Shown in pieces: positions 50,101-62,470 of a DNA stretch of 64,000 bases; positions within the stretch are counted from its first letter, which is position 1, and the number at the start of each line of letters is the position of its first letter. The notes below the pieces were generated by a model. It was not told where the DNA came from. It did no database searches and worked only from the letters and a program-made list of their open reading frames with translations. This DNA comes from Euleptes europaea (taxonomy: Eukaryota; Chordata; Lepidosauria; Squamata; Sphaerodactylidae): assembly GCF_029931775.1 (NCBI RefSeq), contig NC_079331.1, positions 23,437,720 to 23,501,719 on the forward strand. Reading direction: 5' to 3'. A program made the translations under genes and the position numbers.

Positions 50101-50335
50101 GTTTTCAAGTAAATAAGAATGTCATCTAAATAAACCACCACTCCTTTATACAACAAGTCATGCAGTATCTCGTTAATGAGTTGCATGAAGACCCCCGGAG
50201 CCCCCCTTCAATCCAAAAGGCATCACCAAAAATTCAAACATGCCAAAGCAACTGGAAAAGGCTGTTAAGGGCTCATCCCCTTCACGAATTCTGATTCTAT
50301 AATAGGCTTCGACCAAGTCTAATTTGGTGTAGTTC
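47155..50335 (-). mobile_element. Older Ty3/gypsy chromovirus B (fossil, broken)
   Basis: Minus strand. An LTR of about 335 bases (47489-47155, TGTCAGG...GGGACA) is preceded by pol. Pol shows an integrase core (MIAMDFMTDLPLSEGKTVLW) and C-terminal domain, and a chromodomain (AKILDSCIHPGSLQYLVRWK) at about 47516-48586. Upstream lie RNase H and reverse transcriptase regions (WSDHRNLEALTGAHKLSAKQ, VVVYLDDILIY) to about 50335. The chromodomain places it in the chromovirus branch. It is broken, with several breaks, and no 5' LTR was found. Its LTR abuts the integrase region of element A, which suggests it inserted into A. Confidence 0.85.
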
Positions 50336-50344
50336 ATCCATCAG

Positions 50345-52030
50345 AACATCATAGGGGGCCCTGTCAAAAGCTTCCCTGAAACCCAGCTTGATGGGCTTTG
50401 GGCTGGAGCAATGGGGCTTACTGGTCAGTGGTGTTCTCGCAGAGGCCTGTACGCATCCTGCAAAGGAGCTGCTGGCTGCTTAGAGACGCGTGGGGTTTTA
50501 ATGCCAGCTCAGGGCCTAGTTTGCAGGGCAGTTGTTTTGCAAGGTGGCAGGGCTGCCTGCAAGTTTGCCTGGGGCTGGGGGGAAGCTTGGTTGCCTCATA
50601 AAGTCATTATGTCTGACTTTGAAAGTGCTGAGTAGCAGTTGCTGCAAGGGCTAGAAACTCCCAGAAAATGAGTTTTCAAGGCAAGAGACTTCAGAGGTGG
50701 TTGGGCATTGCCTGCCTCTGCATCCGCTCCTGGTATTCCTTGGAGATCTCCCACCCAAATACCTGCCAGGGTTGAGGCTGAGAGTGTGTGACTGGCCCAA
50801 GGTCACCCAGTGAGTTTCTGTGGCAGAGTGAGGATTTGGACCTGGGTTTCCCAGATCCTAGTCCGACACTTTAACCACTACACCACACTGGCTCCCACAA
50901 AGAACACACTTCTAATACCTAGAAATTGCCTCCATCTTGGGCAGTCATCTGAATCTTTGTCCCAGTAGCCCTAGGGCTCAGCTCTGGGCAGTGAAGGGTG
51001 CTTTTTCAGCCTTCCGCCCCCCACATAGTTTGAGTTTAAAAATGAAAGGGGTAGAAAGGGGGAATTTGGGAGGGTTTTTATTGTAAGCTGACTGGCTCTG
51101 GAATTTGGTAGAAAGCAACCCAGTCAAACAAGGTTGTGAAGGACAACAGAAAGTAAGGCTGTTGGGGTGGTGCTCCCTGTTTGATTCAGGCAGATGCAAG
51201 AGCTGCCTTGGGCGCGGGAGGGAGACAGCCACCCAGTGATCTTGCTGCCGGGCAGAGAGGAAAGGCTGCATAAAAAGGGACTTCCCTCCCACTCGGAAAC
51301 TGGCCTTCGTGGAGGCAATTAGGGATGCCAACAGCGTCCAGGTGGGATTTGGGGATCCCCCGGAATTAGATGACAGAGATCAATTCCCCTGGAGAAAATG
51401 GATGGTTTGGAGGGTGGACTCTATGGTCATTTATGCAGGGGAAATTTACGTTTGGTTTGCTGCAGTTTTCTGGTCCGATTCTCTACATCATATGCATGAG
51501 GGTTCCCACCCCCCAATTCCAAGAGTTCCTTGCGATTAATTAAGCAACCCCAGTGAATCACGGAACATCTGAGTCCCCCCACCCCTGAAAATGCAGCCTT
51601 GTTGCACTTTACTTGGAGGGGGCGTGTGCTTTTGCTGGGTATTCCTCCCCACCTTTCTTCAACAGCTCCCTGCCAGGAGCTGCCTTCCAACCTTTGCAGC
51701 CTTCTTCAGTGTTTTCCTGTACATTTCACGAAGGTTTAACTCCCTCTTTTGTGCTTTGATTTGAGGGAAGGGGTTGGATGGGAGGGACAGACATGTGGGA
51801 GGGAGAAGCCAAAATGGGCACGGGAAGAGAAACCCGAAGTTAAGAGCTATGCATGGAAATGGGGGGGGGGATTTGCATTGCTCTTGCCTCAAAGCAGTAT
51901 TTAAATTCGTTCTAAAACAGGATCCTAGGAGGATGAATGAGGCCACAGCGAAGTCACTTCTGAAGGTCAGTAAATCATGAATAATGCAAAGGAAGCCTTG
52001 AAGCAGTCCAGCAGGGACTGCGAACTAAAA
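50345..52030. other. Intergenic DNA with SINEs
   Basis: No exon seen. It holds a CR1-like scrap (50345-50390), a composite SINE (50672-50898) and a 'gccaacctccag'-type repeat (51325-51430). 51430-52030 shows nothing I can name. Confidence 0.5.
50672..50898 (-). mobile_element. Composite SINE: tRNA head + 5S-derived middle
   Basis: On the minus strand: 'gagccagtgtggtgtagtgg', 'ggtccaaatcctcactctgc', 'gtgaccttgggccagtcaca', 'caggtatttgggtgggagat', 'ctccaaggaataccaggagc', then 'gaggcaggcaatgcccaacc' and 'cttgccttgaaaactca'. Same architecture as 11675-11938. Confidence 0.7.
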
Positions 52031-52990
52031 GTGTGTGTGTGTTAAGTGCCGTCAAGTCGCTTCCGACTCATGGCGACCCTATGAATGAAAGTCCTCCAGA
52101 ATGTCCTATCTTTGACAGCCTTGCTCAGATCTTGCAAATTGAGGGCTGTGGTTTCCTTTATTGAGTCAGTCTATCTTTTGTTGGGTCTTCCTCTTTTCCT
52201 GCTGCCCTCAGCGTTTCCTAGCATGACTGTCTTTTCCAGTGACTCTTGTCATCTCATGATGTGACCAAAATACGATAGCCTCAGTTTAGTCATTTTAGCT
52301 TCTAGGGTCAGTTCAGGCTTGATTTGATCTATAACCCACTGATTTGTTTTTTTGGCAGTCCACAGTATCCATAACACTCTCCTCTAACACCACATTTCAA
52401 AGGAATATTTTCTTCCTATCAGCTTTCTTCACTGACCAGCTTTCACACCCATACATAGTAATAGGAAATACGATGGCATGAATTAATCTAGTCTTGGTGG
52501 CCTGTGACACATCCTTACACTTCAGAATCTTTTCTAGCTCCTTCATGGCGGCCCTTCCTAGTCTCAGTCTCCTTCTGATTTCTTGGCTGCAGTCTCCCTT
52601 TTGGTTGATGGTGGAGCCAAGGAATAGAAAGTCTTCAACAATTTCAATTTTCTCATTGTCAACCTTAAAGTTGTGTAATTCTCCTGTAGTCATTACTTTT
52701 GTTTTCTTGATGTTCAGCTGTAGTCCTGCTTTGGCACTTTCTCTTTTACCTTTCAGCAGTAGTCGTTTCAAATCTTCACTATTTTCTGCCAATAATGTAG
52801 TGTCATCGGCATATCTCAAATTATTAATGTTCCTTCCTCCAATTTTCACTCCACCTTCATCTAAATCTAATCCAGCTTTCCTAATTATATAGATTGAAGA
52901 GATAGGGAGATAAAATACATCCTTGTCTGATTCCTTTGCCAATTGGAAACCATTCTGTTTCTCCATATTCTGTTCTAACTGTGGCCTCTT
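52031..52990 (-). mobile_element. BovB/RTE-type LINE fragment, 3' part
   Basis: The minus-strand frame contains LRYADDTTLLAENSEDLKRL, LQLNIKKTKVMTTGEL, IVEDFLFLGSTINQKGDCSQ, MKELEKILKCKDVSQATKTR and IVFPITMYGCESWSVKKADR, the BovB reverse-transcriptase and C-terminal region including the YADD catalytic motif. The 3' end on + is 'gtgtgtgtgttaagtgccgt', followed by 'caagtcgcttccgactcatg'. The frame is interrupted beyond YGCESW. 5'-truncated. Confidence 0.88.
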
Positions 52991-53333
52991 GTCCAGTGAA
53001 CTAAATACCCCTGCATAAATGGCCTATGGCATGGTACCCCACTGAGGTCCCTGTCCTCCCCAGGCTCTGTCCCCAAATCCCCAGGAGTTTCTTAGCCTGG
53101 ATCTGTCAACCCTACATCCCCACCCCTGCCGGTGGCCAGGGAGGGTCTGGCAACCCTATGCTGAATCCATTCCATCTGACTGCCTTCCCCCTACTGGGAC
53201 AGCAGCTTCACACAAGACAACCCTGCCTGTTGTTGTTTAGTCCTCGAGCTGACTAAAATCTCTACCAAGGAGCAGGGCCGGGCCAGAGGAACCACAGCTG
53301 TGTTAGAAGGCCATGTTTCTCCATTGGGTATTA

Positions 53334-53334
53334 A

Positions 53335-53371
<37 letters not shown>
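53334..53371. repeat. (TG)n(AG)n microsatellite
   Basis: A TG run that passes directly into an AG run. Confidence 0.9.
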
Positions 53372-54081
53372 ATCCTCACCAAACAAGACCAGCAATATTT
53401 CTAATTCCTTTTTAAAATAGCTTAGAGAATTGAGGCCATACCAAGCTTTTCCATTTAATTTTTTTAATGTCATAACCTTCCCCTCATACAGTAATTTACA
53501 TATATTTCGTTTGGCTGGACAGAGTCTCCCTCCCACCCACCAACTATTTTCAGTCATTAAAAATAATAGCATAAATAATCATTATTATGCAAAAGGAAAA
53601 AAATGGTCACATTAAAACCGTTCCATCATACAAAAGTATATACACATTATACACTAGGGTTTCCCCCCCCCCCTGTCATTTCTGGAAATTGCAGACTCTG
53701 GGAAAACACTTCAAACTGGTTTGGTTTTGTTTGTTTTTTAAAAATCTTTTCACCTTTAAAAATAAGAAAGGTAAACATTTTAAAAATCATTATATACAGC
53801 TGAGGATTGAAGGCTTGCATTAAGGTGCTTACAATGATGGTCCGTGTCGGAGTTCAGTGCATAAAACATCATGATCTGCAACTGCTTCGTTTAGAACAGG
53901 GGTCCCCATTGCGGTGCCTGTGGGCATCCCAGTGCCCTCTGACACCTTTCCTGGCACCTGGCAAGTGTTTGTAGAAAGCAGGTGGGGCCAGGTGGGCCTT
54001 CTGATTGGCCACTGGAGATCTGAGTGACTGCAGATATTTTAAATATTGCTTTGGTGGCAGCTGCCCCCACAGCACAAGGAT

Positions 54082-54310
54082 GAAGAAGGAGGAGTTGGTT
54101 TTTTCTCTACCACTTAAAGAAGAATCAAACTGGCTTACAATCCCTTCCCCTCCCCACAACAGACACCCTGTGAGGTAGGTGAGGCTGAGAGAGCTCTAAG
54201 AGAGCTGTGACTAGACCAAGGTCACCCAGCAGAAGTAGGGAAACCAACCTGGTTCTCCAGATTAGTCTGTTGCTCCAAACCACTGTTCTTAACCACTACA
54301 CCACGCTGGC
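54082..54310 (-). mobile_element. tRNA-derived SINE, family B
   Basis: The complement of family B: 'gaagaaggaggagttggttt' (tail), 'ctctaccacttaaagaagaa', 'gtcacccagcagaagtaggg' and 'cttaaccactacaccacgct' (head). Confidence 0.78.
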
Positions 54311-54479
54311 TCCCCTACACCACACTGGATCTTGACTGTGTCACTGAAGGTTTGCGGTGGCAGCCCTCCTGTGGCTGGGCCCACTATGGTGTGTCAGAAT
54401 TCCGAAAGTGTCCACAGGCTCAAAAAGTTCGGGAACCTGTTTTAGAAAAGGGGACAGGCAGGGAGGGGTGTGGATGCTT

Positions 54480-54702
54480 GGGGAAGGGCTGTAGCTCAGT
54501 GGTAGAGCCTTTGCTTGGTATGCAGAAGGTCCCAGGTTCAATCCCCGGCGGCATCTCCAGTTAAAGGGACTAGGCAACTAGGTGATGTGAAAGACCTCTG
54601 CCTGAGACCCTGGAGAGCCGCTGCCGGTCTGAGCAGACAATCCTGACTTTGATGGACCAAGTGTCTGACTCAGTATAAGGCAGCTTCATGTGTTCATATG
54701 TT
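54480..54702 (+). mobile_element. tRNA-derived SINE, family A, well preserved
   Basis: The best-preserved copy: A box 'tagctcagtggtagagcctt', B box 'ggttcaatccccggc', body 'tgaaagacctctgcctgaga', 'ccctggagagccgctgccgg' and 'gactttgatggaccaagtgt', end 'aaggcagcttcatgtgttca'. The boxes fit RNA polymerase III promoter patterns. Confidence 0.85.
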
Positions 54703-54757
54703 CAATGCACCGGGCGCATTCATGCCTCAGCCCCTTTGGGACAAATGGGACCTCTGG

Positions 54758-54763
54758 TTTATT
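54758..54763 (-). promoter_or_regulatory. ITGA11: Possible poly(A) signal of ITGA11
   Basis: TTTATT on + (AATAAA on minus), about 1.4 kb past the ITGA11 stop. It would place a CR1 copy and the GAAA repeat inside the 3'UTR. Weak. Confidence 0.25.
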
Positions 54764-55035
54764 TCAAAGGGATGGGAACAGGAAAAAGTGCCCCCCACGT
54801 TGTACCTTTGCTTGGGCCATCCCTAAAAAACCAGCTTGGAAGTGGTGATCTTTTCTCTTAGTTTGCTAGTAAGCAAACCAAAGCGCTTGGTCCTCTGTGG
54901 TTCCTTGCACAGTATCTTTTCGACAGTCGACCAAGTGGATCCTTTGTCCCCATTGGCAAATTCCCATACCTCCACTGAATCCCTGTTATCCAAGCATCAG
55001 CTTTTGGCAGTAACCTTTCGGCCAGAGCCTCGCTC

Positions 55036-55499
55036 CCCCAAATTACAGGGATGCTGCACTGCTTCAGAAATGATAACCATCTTCAAGTACTTGAAGGGCT
55101 GTCATATAGAGGATGGCGCTGAGTTGTTTTCTGTTGCCCCAGAAGGTCGGACCAGAACCAACAGGTTGAAATTAAATCAAAAGAGTTTCTGTCTAGACAT
55201 TAGGAAGAATTTTCTAACAGAGCAGTTCCTCAGTGGACCAGGCTTCCTCAGGAGGTGGTGAGCTCTCCTTCCCTGGAGGCTTTTAAGCAGAGGGTAGATG
55301 GCCATCTGTCAGCAATGCTGATTCTATGACCTTAGGCAGATCATGAGAGGGAGGGCACCTTGGCCATCTTCTGGGCATGGAGTAGGGGTCACTGGGGTGT
55401 GTGGGGGGAGGTAGTTGTGAATTTCTTGCATTGTGCAGGGGGTTGGAGTAGATGACCCTGGTGGTCCCTTCCAACTCTATCATTCTATGATTCTATGAA
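55036..55499 (+). mobile_element. CR1 LINE 3' end
   Basis: It contains 'caagtacttgaagggctgtc', 'tctagacattaggaagaatt', 'tggaggcttttaagcagagg' and 'ggagtagatgaccctggtgg', ending with a short repeat of 'attctatg'. Young-looking copy. Confidence 0.85.
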
Positions 55500-55605
55500 A
55501 TGTGATTCCATATATGTCTAGGGCACACTGCACTAACACTCAACTCTTGGAAGGCCTGTGTGTACAGAACATCCCAGTAAGACTCTTTCTCCTTGGAGAA
55601 CTTGG

Positions 55606-55714
<109 letters not shown>

Positions 55715-56197
55715 GTTCCACGTTTGCTGCAACAGCTGCTGGGGAAAAGTCCATGGATGCAATATTCCTCTTCTGATGCAAAGTTTTCCCCAGTGAGGAT
55801 GCGAGCGGAAAGCGCATGTGTCGTGTCCTCAAACACAAGGGGCAATTGTGCTGTAGAAGGACACCAGACTGTTGCCAGAGGTTTGACAATCGCCCAGAAC
55901 TCCTGTGCTGTAATACTGGTCTGCCTTGTGAAGCCAGCATTGGCTTTTTGTTGCTGCTGCTGGGAAAACATGCAGGGTCTCCTTGGCCCTGTTAATTGGC
56001 CCTCCCTGCCCTTGTCCTAGGCAGAAGGAAGCAGTTAAAACTGGGTTGAAGGTAGCTTTAGCAGGCTGTGTCTTTCTGTTTGCCCTCAGGGTCAATTCAG
56101 TTCCTCTGGAGCGCAATCAATGCAAATAGAGGCCTTCACCCCAATCCCTACTTGGCTGTGAGGAGTAACAGATCTTTTCCTCTGGGATCCGGAGGCG

Positions 56198-59100
56198 TCA
56201 GTCCAAGTCTTTGGAGTTCTGGTCTTGCGCTGGGTCTCTCTTGCGATTGGCACTTTTGAAAAAACCGAGCTGTAGGAATAGGAGGGGGGGGGGAAATCCC
56301 CATGGTTATTTCAAAGGCTTGGGGTAGTAGCGCTCAAAGTCCCAATCAGAGAAGCGGCTGTTGTGCATCATGATTGGGACGAGGGTTGTTTTACTGACAG
56401 ATTTTTGAAAGATGAATCTACCATTGTGCTAAAAGGTATATTTTGCTTTGGTAAGAAGCAGGTTCATCCTGCATCTGATTCACTGGGATCCACCTTGCCC
56501 AGCCCATCGACTCTGCCAGCCGCTCTCCAAAGCAGGGCCAGCTCTCTGCGCCAACAGCTGCTTTGGTTGGCACAAGGTGGCAGTGGCCAAACACAATGCA
56601 GGAGCTCAGACTACTCCTGGCCAGCACAGGAGGAGGAGGCGGGCAGAGGCTACACCTCCCAGACCCCCACCAGTGCCCACAAGGTGTGAGACCAGACCCC
56701 ACGGCACTGGCCGTTGTGTGCTCCCTTCTGCTGCCACTGCAGGCAAAGGGCATGCCTTGGGTGGGGTGACAGAACTCCTCAGCCAAAGCCTCAGGCAGAG
56801 GTCTTGCCTCATTCTGCTCCCTTAGACTGTGAACTTGAGATGTTTCTGCATACTGAACAGGTGCTTGGCTACAGCAATGTGCTCTTACCAGCGGAGCACG
56901 GACTTTGTGCCAATTGCTCAAAAATAAAAATAGCTGCAAAATCACGACTATGGAAAAGTAGCACTTGGGAGGAAGGTAAACAACACTCTTTTGGCGGTGA
57001 AGAAATATTTCTCCATCTTGAGAAAAACTAGCATTTAGAAAGGGAGGGGGAAGGAATCCCTTTAAATCAAATGTTTGCAGCAAATGTCTAAGGACTGTCA
57101 CAGGCACAGGGGGAGATTCACATGGCACCCGCCACTAGCACAGGACACAACACAATCTAGCCAGGCAAGAAGGCTCAGCATTGCTGGATCAGGCCCTTCT
57201 CAAAGAGGAGGGAACTTCTGAGGCTAAGTTGTGTAAAATGCCCAGCAGCGGCATTTGGCAGTGCCAATGCAGCAGAAGGTGGGCAACAGCTGTATAGCAT
57301 CCCACAAGATGGTTCTAGCTTCTTTGTGAGCTCTGAGTGTCTACTGGACCATTCTCTACAACCACAGGGTTGGGAAGGGTTGTTTTAGGTAAAGGGTCCA
57401 ACCCCTGACTCAGTGCAAAAAAAAGAAGAAGAAGAAGAAGGAAAAAAGAGATCATCCCAGCCTCTGTTTGAAGATCTCTTCTGAGGAAGAGCCCTCAACT
57501 GGATCCATTGGTCAGGAAGTTTGTCCTCACATTCAACCAACATCTCCCCTCCTGTAACTTAAGACAATTAGATCTAGTCTTGCCTGGTGGAGCAGCAGAG
57601 AACAAGTCTTTGCCTTTTCAATTTGTTTAAATCATTCCTAAAGTGTGGTACCCAGAACTGGCCACACGTGAGGTCTGCCTAGCATGAAGAAGAGTGGAAC
57701 TCTTACTTCCCATGTCTTGGAATATTATATTGGATTAATAAATTTTAAGTATTTGAAGGGCTGTCACTTAGAGGAGGGCAGGGAGCTGTTGGCAGCAGAG
57801 GATCATGGGACTCGCAATAATGGGCTTAAATTACAGGAGGAAAGGTACTGGCTGGATATTAGGGATTTTTTTCTTTTTACAGTAAGGGTTGTTCAACAGC
57901 TACCTCAGAAGGTGGTGGGCTCCCCTCTCACTGGCAGTCTTTAAGCAGAGGCTGGACAAGCACTTGTCAGGGATGCTCTAGGCTGATACTGCATTGAGCA
58001 GGGGGTTGATCGCTTGTATGGCCCCTTCCAACTCTATGATTCTATATTGGATATATATCATCATGACCTCTGCAGCTGCGTCACTCTGCCAGCTCCCGTT
58101 CGCTTTGTGAGCCTTTGCAATTGTGAGCTGCTTTTCACATGTGCTGCTGCCAAGGAAAGTATCCCCCTATCGTCTATCTGTGTATTCGATTTCCTTTTGC
58201 CTAAATACAGAACTTGGTATTGGTCTCTGTTGAATTTCATTTTGGTTTAGCCCACCTTTCCAGCCTATCAAGATTTTGAATTTTGTTTCTGCCTTTTTAA
58301 GGTTTTAGCTATCCTGCCTAGATTTTGTCAGTTGCAAATGCAACACGGATTCCCTCTCCCCACCCATCCAAGTCACTGATAAAAATGTTGAAGGGTCCTG
58401 GGCTGAGGAGAGGGTCCCGCAGCACCCACTTGAAAGCCCCCTCTGGGCTAATGAAGTTCCATCAGGGAGCAAGCGGAGTATGGTTTGCCACCCAGCGGTG
58501 GATCCCACGAATGCAGCAGTCTTTGAACTGACCTGCTGACCAAAACTTCAAGTGACATAAGAGGACCCCAAACCAGCCATGCTTTGACCTGGACGGCCCA
58601 AGCTAGCCCCATCTCATCAGATCTTGGAAGCTAAGGAGGATCAGCCCTGGTTAGTACTTAGATGAGAGACCGCCAAGAAATACCAAGGTTGCTATGCAGA
58701 GGCAGGCAATGGCAAACCACCTCTCTTCATCTCTTGCTTTGAAAACCCTACGGGGTCACTGTGAGTCAGCTGTAACTTGATGCCACACAATTATTAGGCC
58801 CTGACCTAGATAGCCCGGGCTAGCCCGATCTCGTCAGATCTCAGAAACTAAGCAGGGTCAGCCCTGGTTAGTACTTGGATGGGAGACCAGCAAGGAAGCC
58901 CCATGGTCACTATGCAGAGGAAGGCAATGACAGACCACCTCTGAACATCTCTTGCCTTGACTTGGATGGTCCAGACTGGTTAGTAGTTGGATGGAAGACC
59001 AACAAGGAAGTCCAGGGTTGCTACTCATAGGCCGGCAATGGCAAACCACCTCTGTCCCTCTCTTGCCTTGAAAACCCTACGGGGTCACCAGAAGTGGATG

Positions 59101-59362
59101 CAATATAACAGCGCTTTCCACCACCAAACCAGCCACTGTGTTTAAAAATCTGAATGTTGCTAAAGGACCCCCATTCTGTCTCTCGGGAAAGGGGCTTCTT
59201 ACGTGGTGGGTGTGACCCTGGCCAGGACACCCAAGGGGGTGCCATTACCTTCCACAGTGCCAGCACAAGAAGTGCCAGCAGCAAGAGGCCGCCGAGCGTG
59301 CTCCCAATGATGATCCAGGTGGGGATGTGAGACTCCTCTAGCTTGGAGATTTCAAACGTTAT
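56198..59362 (-). CDS. ITGA11: ITGA11, last two coding exons (integrin alpha-11), partial
   Basis: Exons in transcript order: 59362-59249 (38 codons, phase 0 both ends) and 56269-56198 (23 residues and stop TGA 56200-56198). The first encodes ITFEISKLEESHIPTWIIIG, then a leucine-rich transmembrane helix ending LVLALWK. The second starts LGFFKSANRKRD and ends DQNSKDLD, the membrane-proximal GFF(K/R) motif of integrin alpha subunits with a short cytoplasmic tail. Human alpha-11 has GFFRS at this place, as I recall, and ITGA11 is the neighbour of FEM1B, so alpha-11 is preferred over alpha-10 or others. Alpha-11 pairs with beta-1 as a collagen receptor on mesenchymal cells. The ectodomain (propeller and I domain) lies beyond 64000; I could not find another exon between 59363 and 64000. 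Confidence 0.9.
57380..58555 (-). mobile_element. Old CR1 LINE interrupted by a younger CR1
   Basis: Flanking parts 57380-57735 and 58053-58555 read as one minus-strand CR1 (for example 'acctgctgaccaaaacttca' and 'gataaaaatgttgaagggtc' on +). The middle (57736-58042) is a separate plus-strand CR1. Confidence 0.7.
57736..58042 (+). mobile_element. CR1 LINE 3' end nested in an older CR1
   Basis: It runs 'tttaagtatttgaagggctg', 'cagcagaggatcatgggact', 'agaaggtggtgggctcccct', 'agcaggggg' and 'ccttccaactctatgattct'. The 10-base word TATATTGGAT occurs at both edges (57726-57735 and 58043-58052), consistent with a target-site duplication. Confidence 0.78.
58576..59112 (+). mobile_element. Cluster of three 5S rRNA-derived SINE units
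   Basis: Units at about 58576-58795 (with tail), 58796-58965 and 58966-59112 (partial body, with tail). The second unit reads 'agcccgatctcgtcagatct', 'cagaaactaagcagggtcag', 'ccctggttagtacttggatg' and 'ggagacc', a close match to vertebrate 5S rRNA from about position 28 to 94, covering the A box and C box of its internal promoter. The tails read 'gaaaaccctacggggtcac'. The cluster ends about 140 bases before an ITGA11 coding exon. Confidence 0.88.
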
Positions 59363-59754
59363 CTGCAACAGAAATCAAAGTATGGGTATCAGCAGCAAGC
59401 TCTTAAAATGGAATGATCCTCTCCAAGATGAGATTTTTCAGGATATTTGCTTGGAGTCCACGCTCCACTCTTCTAAAGCATGATTCAAGTTCAGGAGCAT
59501 CTTAGAGACCAACAAGATTTTCAGGGTATAAACGTTTGAGCGTTGATGATTTCAAGATCTTGTTGGTCTCCAAGGTGATACTGAACTCGAAGCTAGCTGT
59601 TCTATTGCAGACCAACACAGACGTTACCCTCTGAAACTATCTTCTAAAGCAGAGGTTCCCAAACTTTTTGAGTCATGGAGCACTTTTCAGGAGAGAAATT
59701 CGTCGCGGAGCACTAATTTTCACCTAGCACCTATATACTAAACTGAATACACCT

Positions 59755-61299
<1,545 letters not shown>

Positions 61300-61829
61300 A
61301 ATGATAGTAGTATTTTTCTTTCCAATCTCTTCACGGAGCACTAGGACATGTTTCACAGAGCACCAACTGCTTCACAGAGTACAGTTTGGGAACCTCTGTA
61401 AAAGCATGTGTAAGATAGACATGCTCTCCTGGCTTATACCAGTAGAGGGTGACAGCACCCTTTGTGATGGTGCGGGAGGACTTCCTAGAAAAGTTGTTTG
61501 TCATAAAGACATAAAAAGACACAACTTTTCTCTTTGCAGCATTTGCATATATGAATTTAGCAATTTCTTCCTGTTCTGCCAGAACAAGTGTGCTCAAAAA
61601 CCACCACTGTCCCTATCAGTTCTTTATTTACATAGATGATTTATTATATCCTTTATTTCTGTAAAAATTTACTCTAAGATGTGGTGGTGGTGGTAGAAGA
61701 CTACCTGGCAGCTACACTTTAGTTGCTGGGTTTATTTCTTAGGAAGTTGCAACTGGCTGAAATGTGCACACCATCTGTTCTTGTCATCTGTGTTGCCTAA
61801 AACACGCTCAGGGCGAGGCTGGCGTTAAG

Positions 61830-62207
61830 AATCATAGAATAGAATCATAGAGTTGGAAGGGACCACCAGGGTCATCTAGTCCAACCCCCTGCACAATGCA
61901 GGAAATTCTCAACTACCCCCCCACACCCCCAGTGACCTCTACTCCATGCCCAGAAGATGGCCAAAGTGCCCTCCCCCTCATGATCTGCCTAAGGTCATAG
62001 AATCAGCATTGCTGACAGATGGCCATCTAGCCTCTGCTTAAAAACCTCCAGGGAAGGAGAGCTCACCACCTCCCGAGGAAGCCTGGTCCACTGAGGAACC
62101 GCTCTAACTGTTAGAAAATTCTTCCTAATTTCTAGACGGAAACTCTTTTCATTTAATTTCATCCCATTGGTTCTTGTCTGACCTTCTGGGGCAACAGAAA
62201 ACAACAG
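61830..62207 (-). mobile_element. CR1 LINE 3' end, left arm of an inverted pair
   Basis: The complement of CR1: 'agaatcatagaatagaatca', 'gggaccaccagggtcatcta', 'ctcatgatctgcctaaggtc' and 'cctaatttctagacggaaac'. It abuts a plus-strand CR1 at 62205. Confidence 0.85.
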
Positions 62208-62470
62208 TTAGAATGGTTCCTCAGTGGAACAGGCTTCCTTGGGAGGTGGTAAACTCTTCTTCCCTGGAGGTTTTTAAGAAGAGGTTAGATGGCCAACTGT
62301 CAGTAATGCTGATTCTATGACAGGTAGATCATGAAAGGGAGGGCATCTTGGCCATCTTCTGGGCATGATGTAGGGATCGCTGGGGGTGTGGGAGGGAGGT
62401 AGTTGCGAATTTCCTGCATTGTGTAGGGGGTTGGACTAGATGACCCTGGCGGTCCCTTCCAACTCTACTA
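62205..62470 (+). mobile_element. CR1 LINE 3' end, right arm of an inverted pair
   Basis: 'tggttcctcagtggaacagg', 'tggaggtttttaagaagagg', 'gccatcttctgggcatgatg' and 'tggactagatgaccctggcg', same 3' segment as the left arm but in the opposite direction. Confidence 0.85.

Noticed and set aside
54480-54560. Possible tRNA gene with A and B boxes
   Set aside because: The sequence does not fold as a tRNA by eye and is the head of a SINE family with several other copies in the window.
58815-58890. Genuine 5S rRNA gene
   Set aside because: The 5S-like part lacks the start and end of 5S rRNA and is fused to a repeated body and tail.
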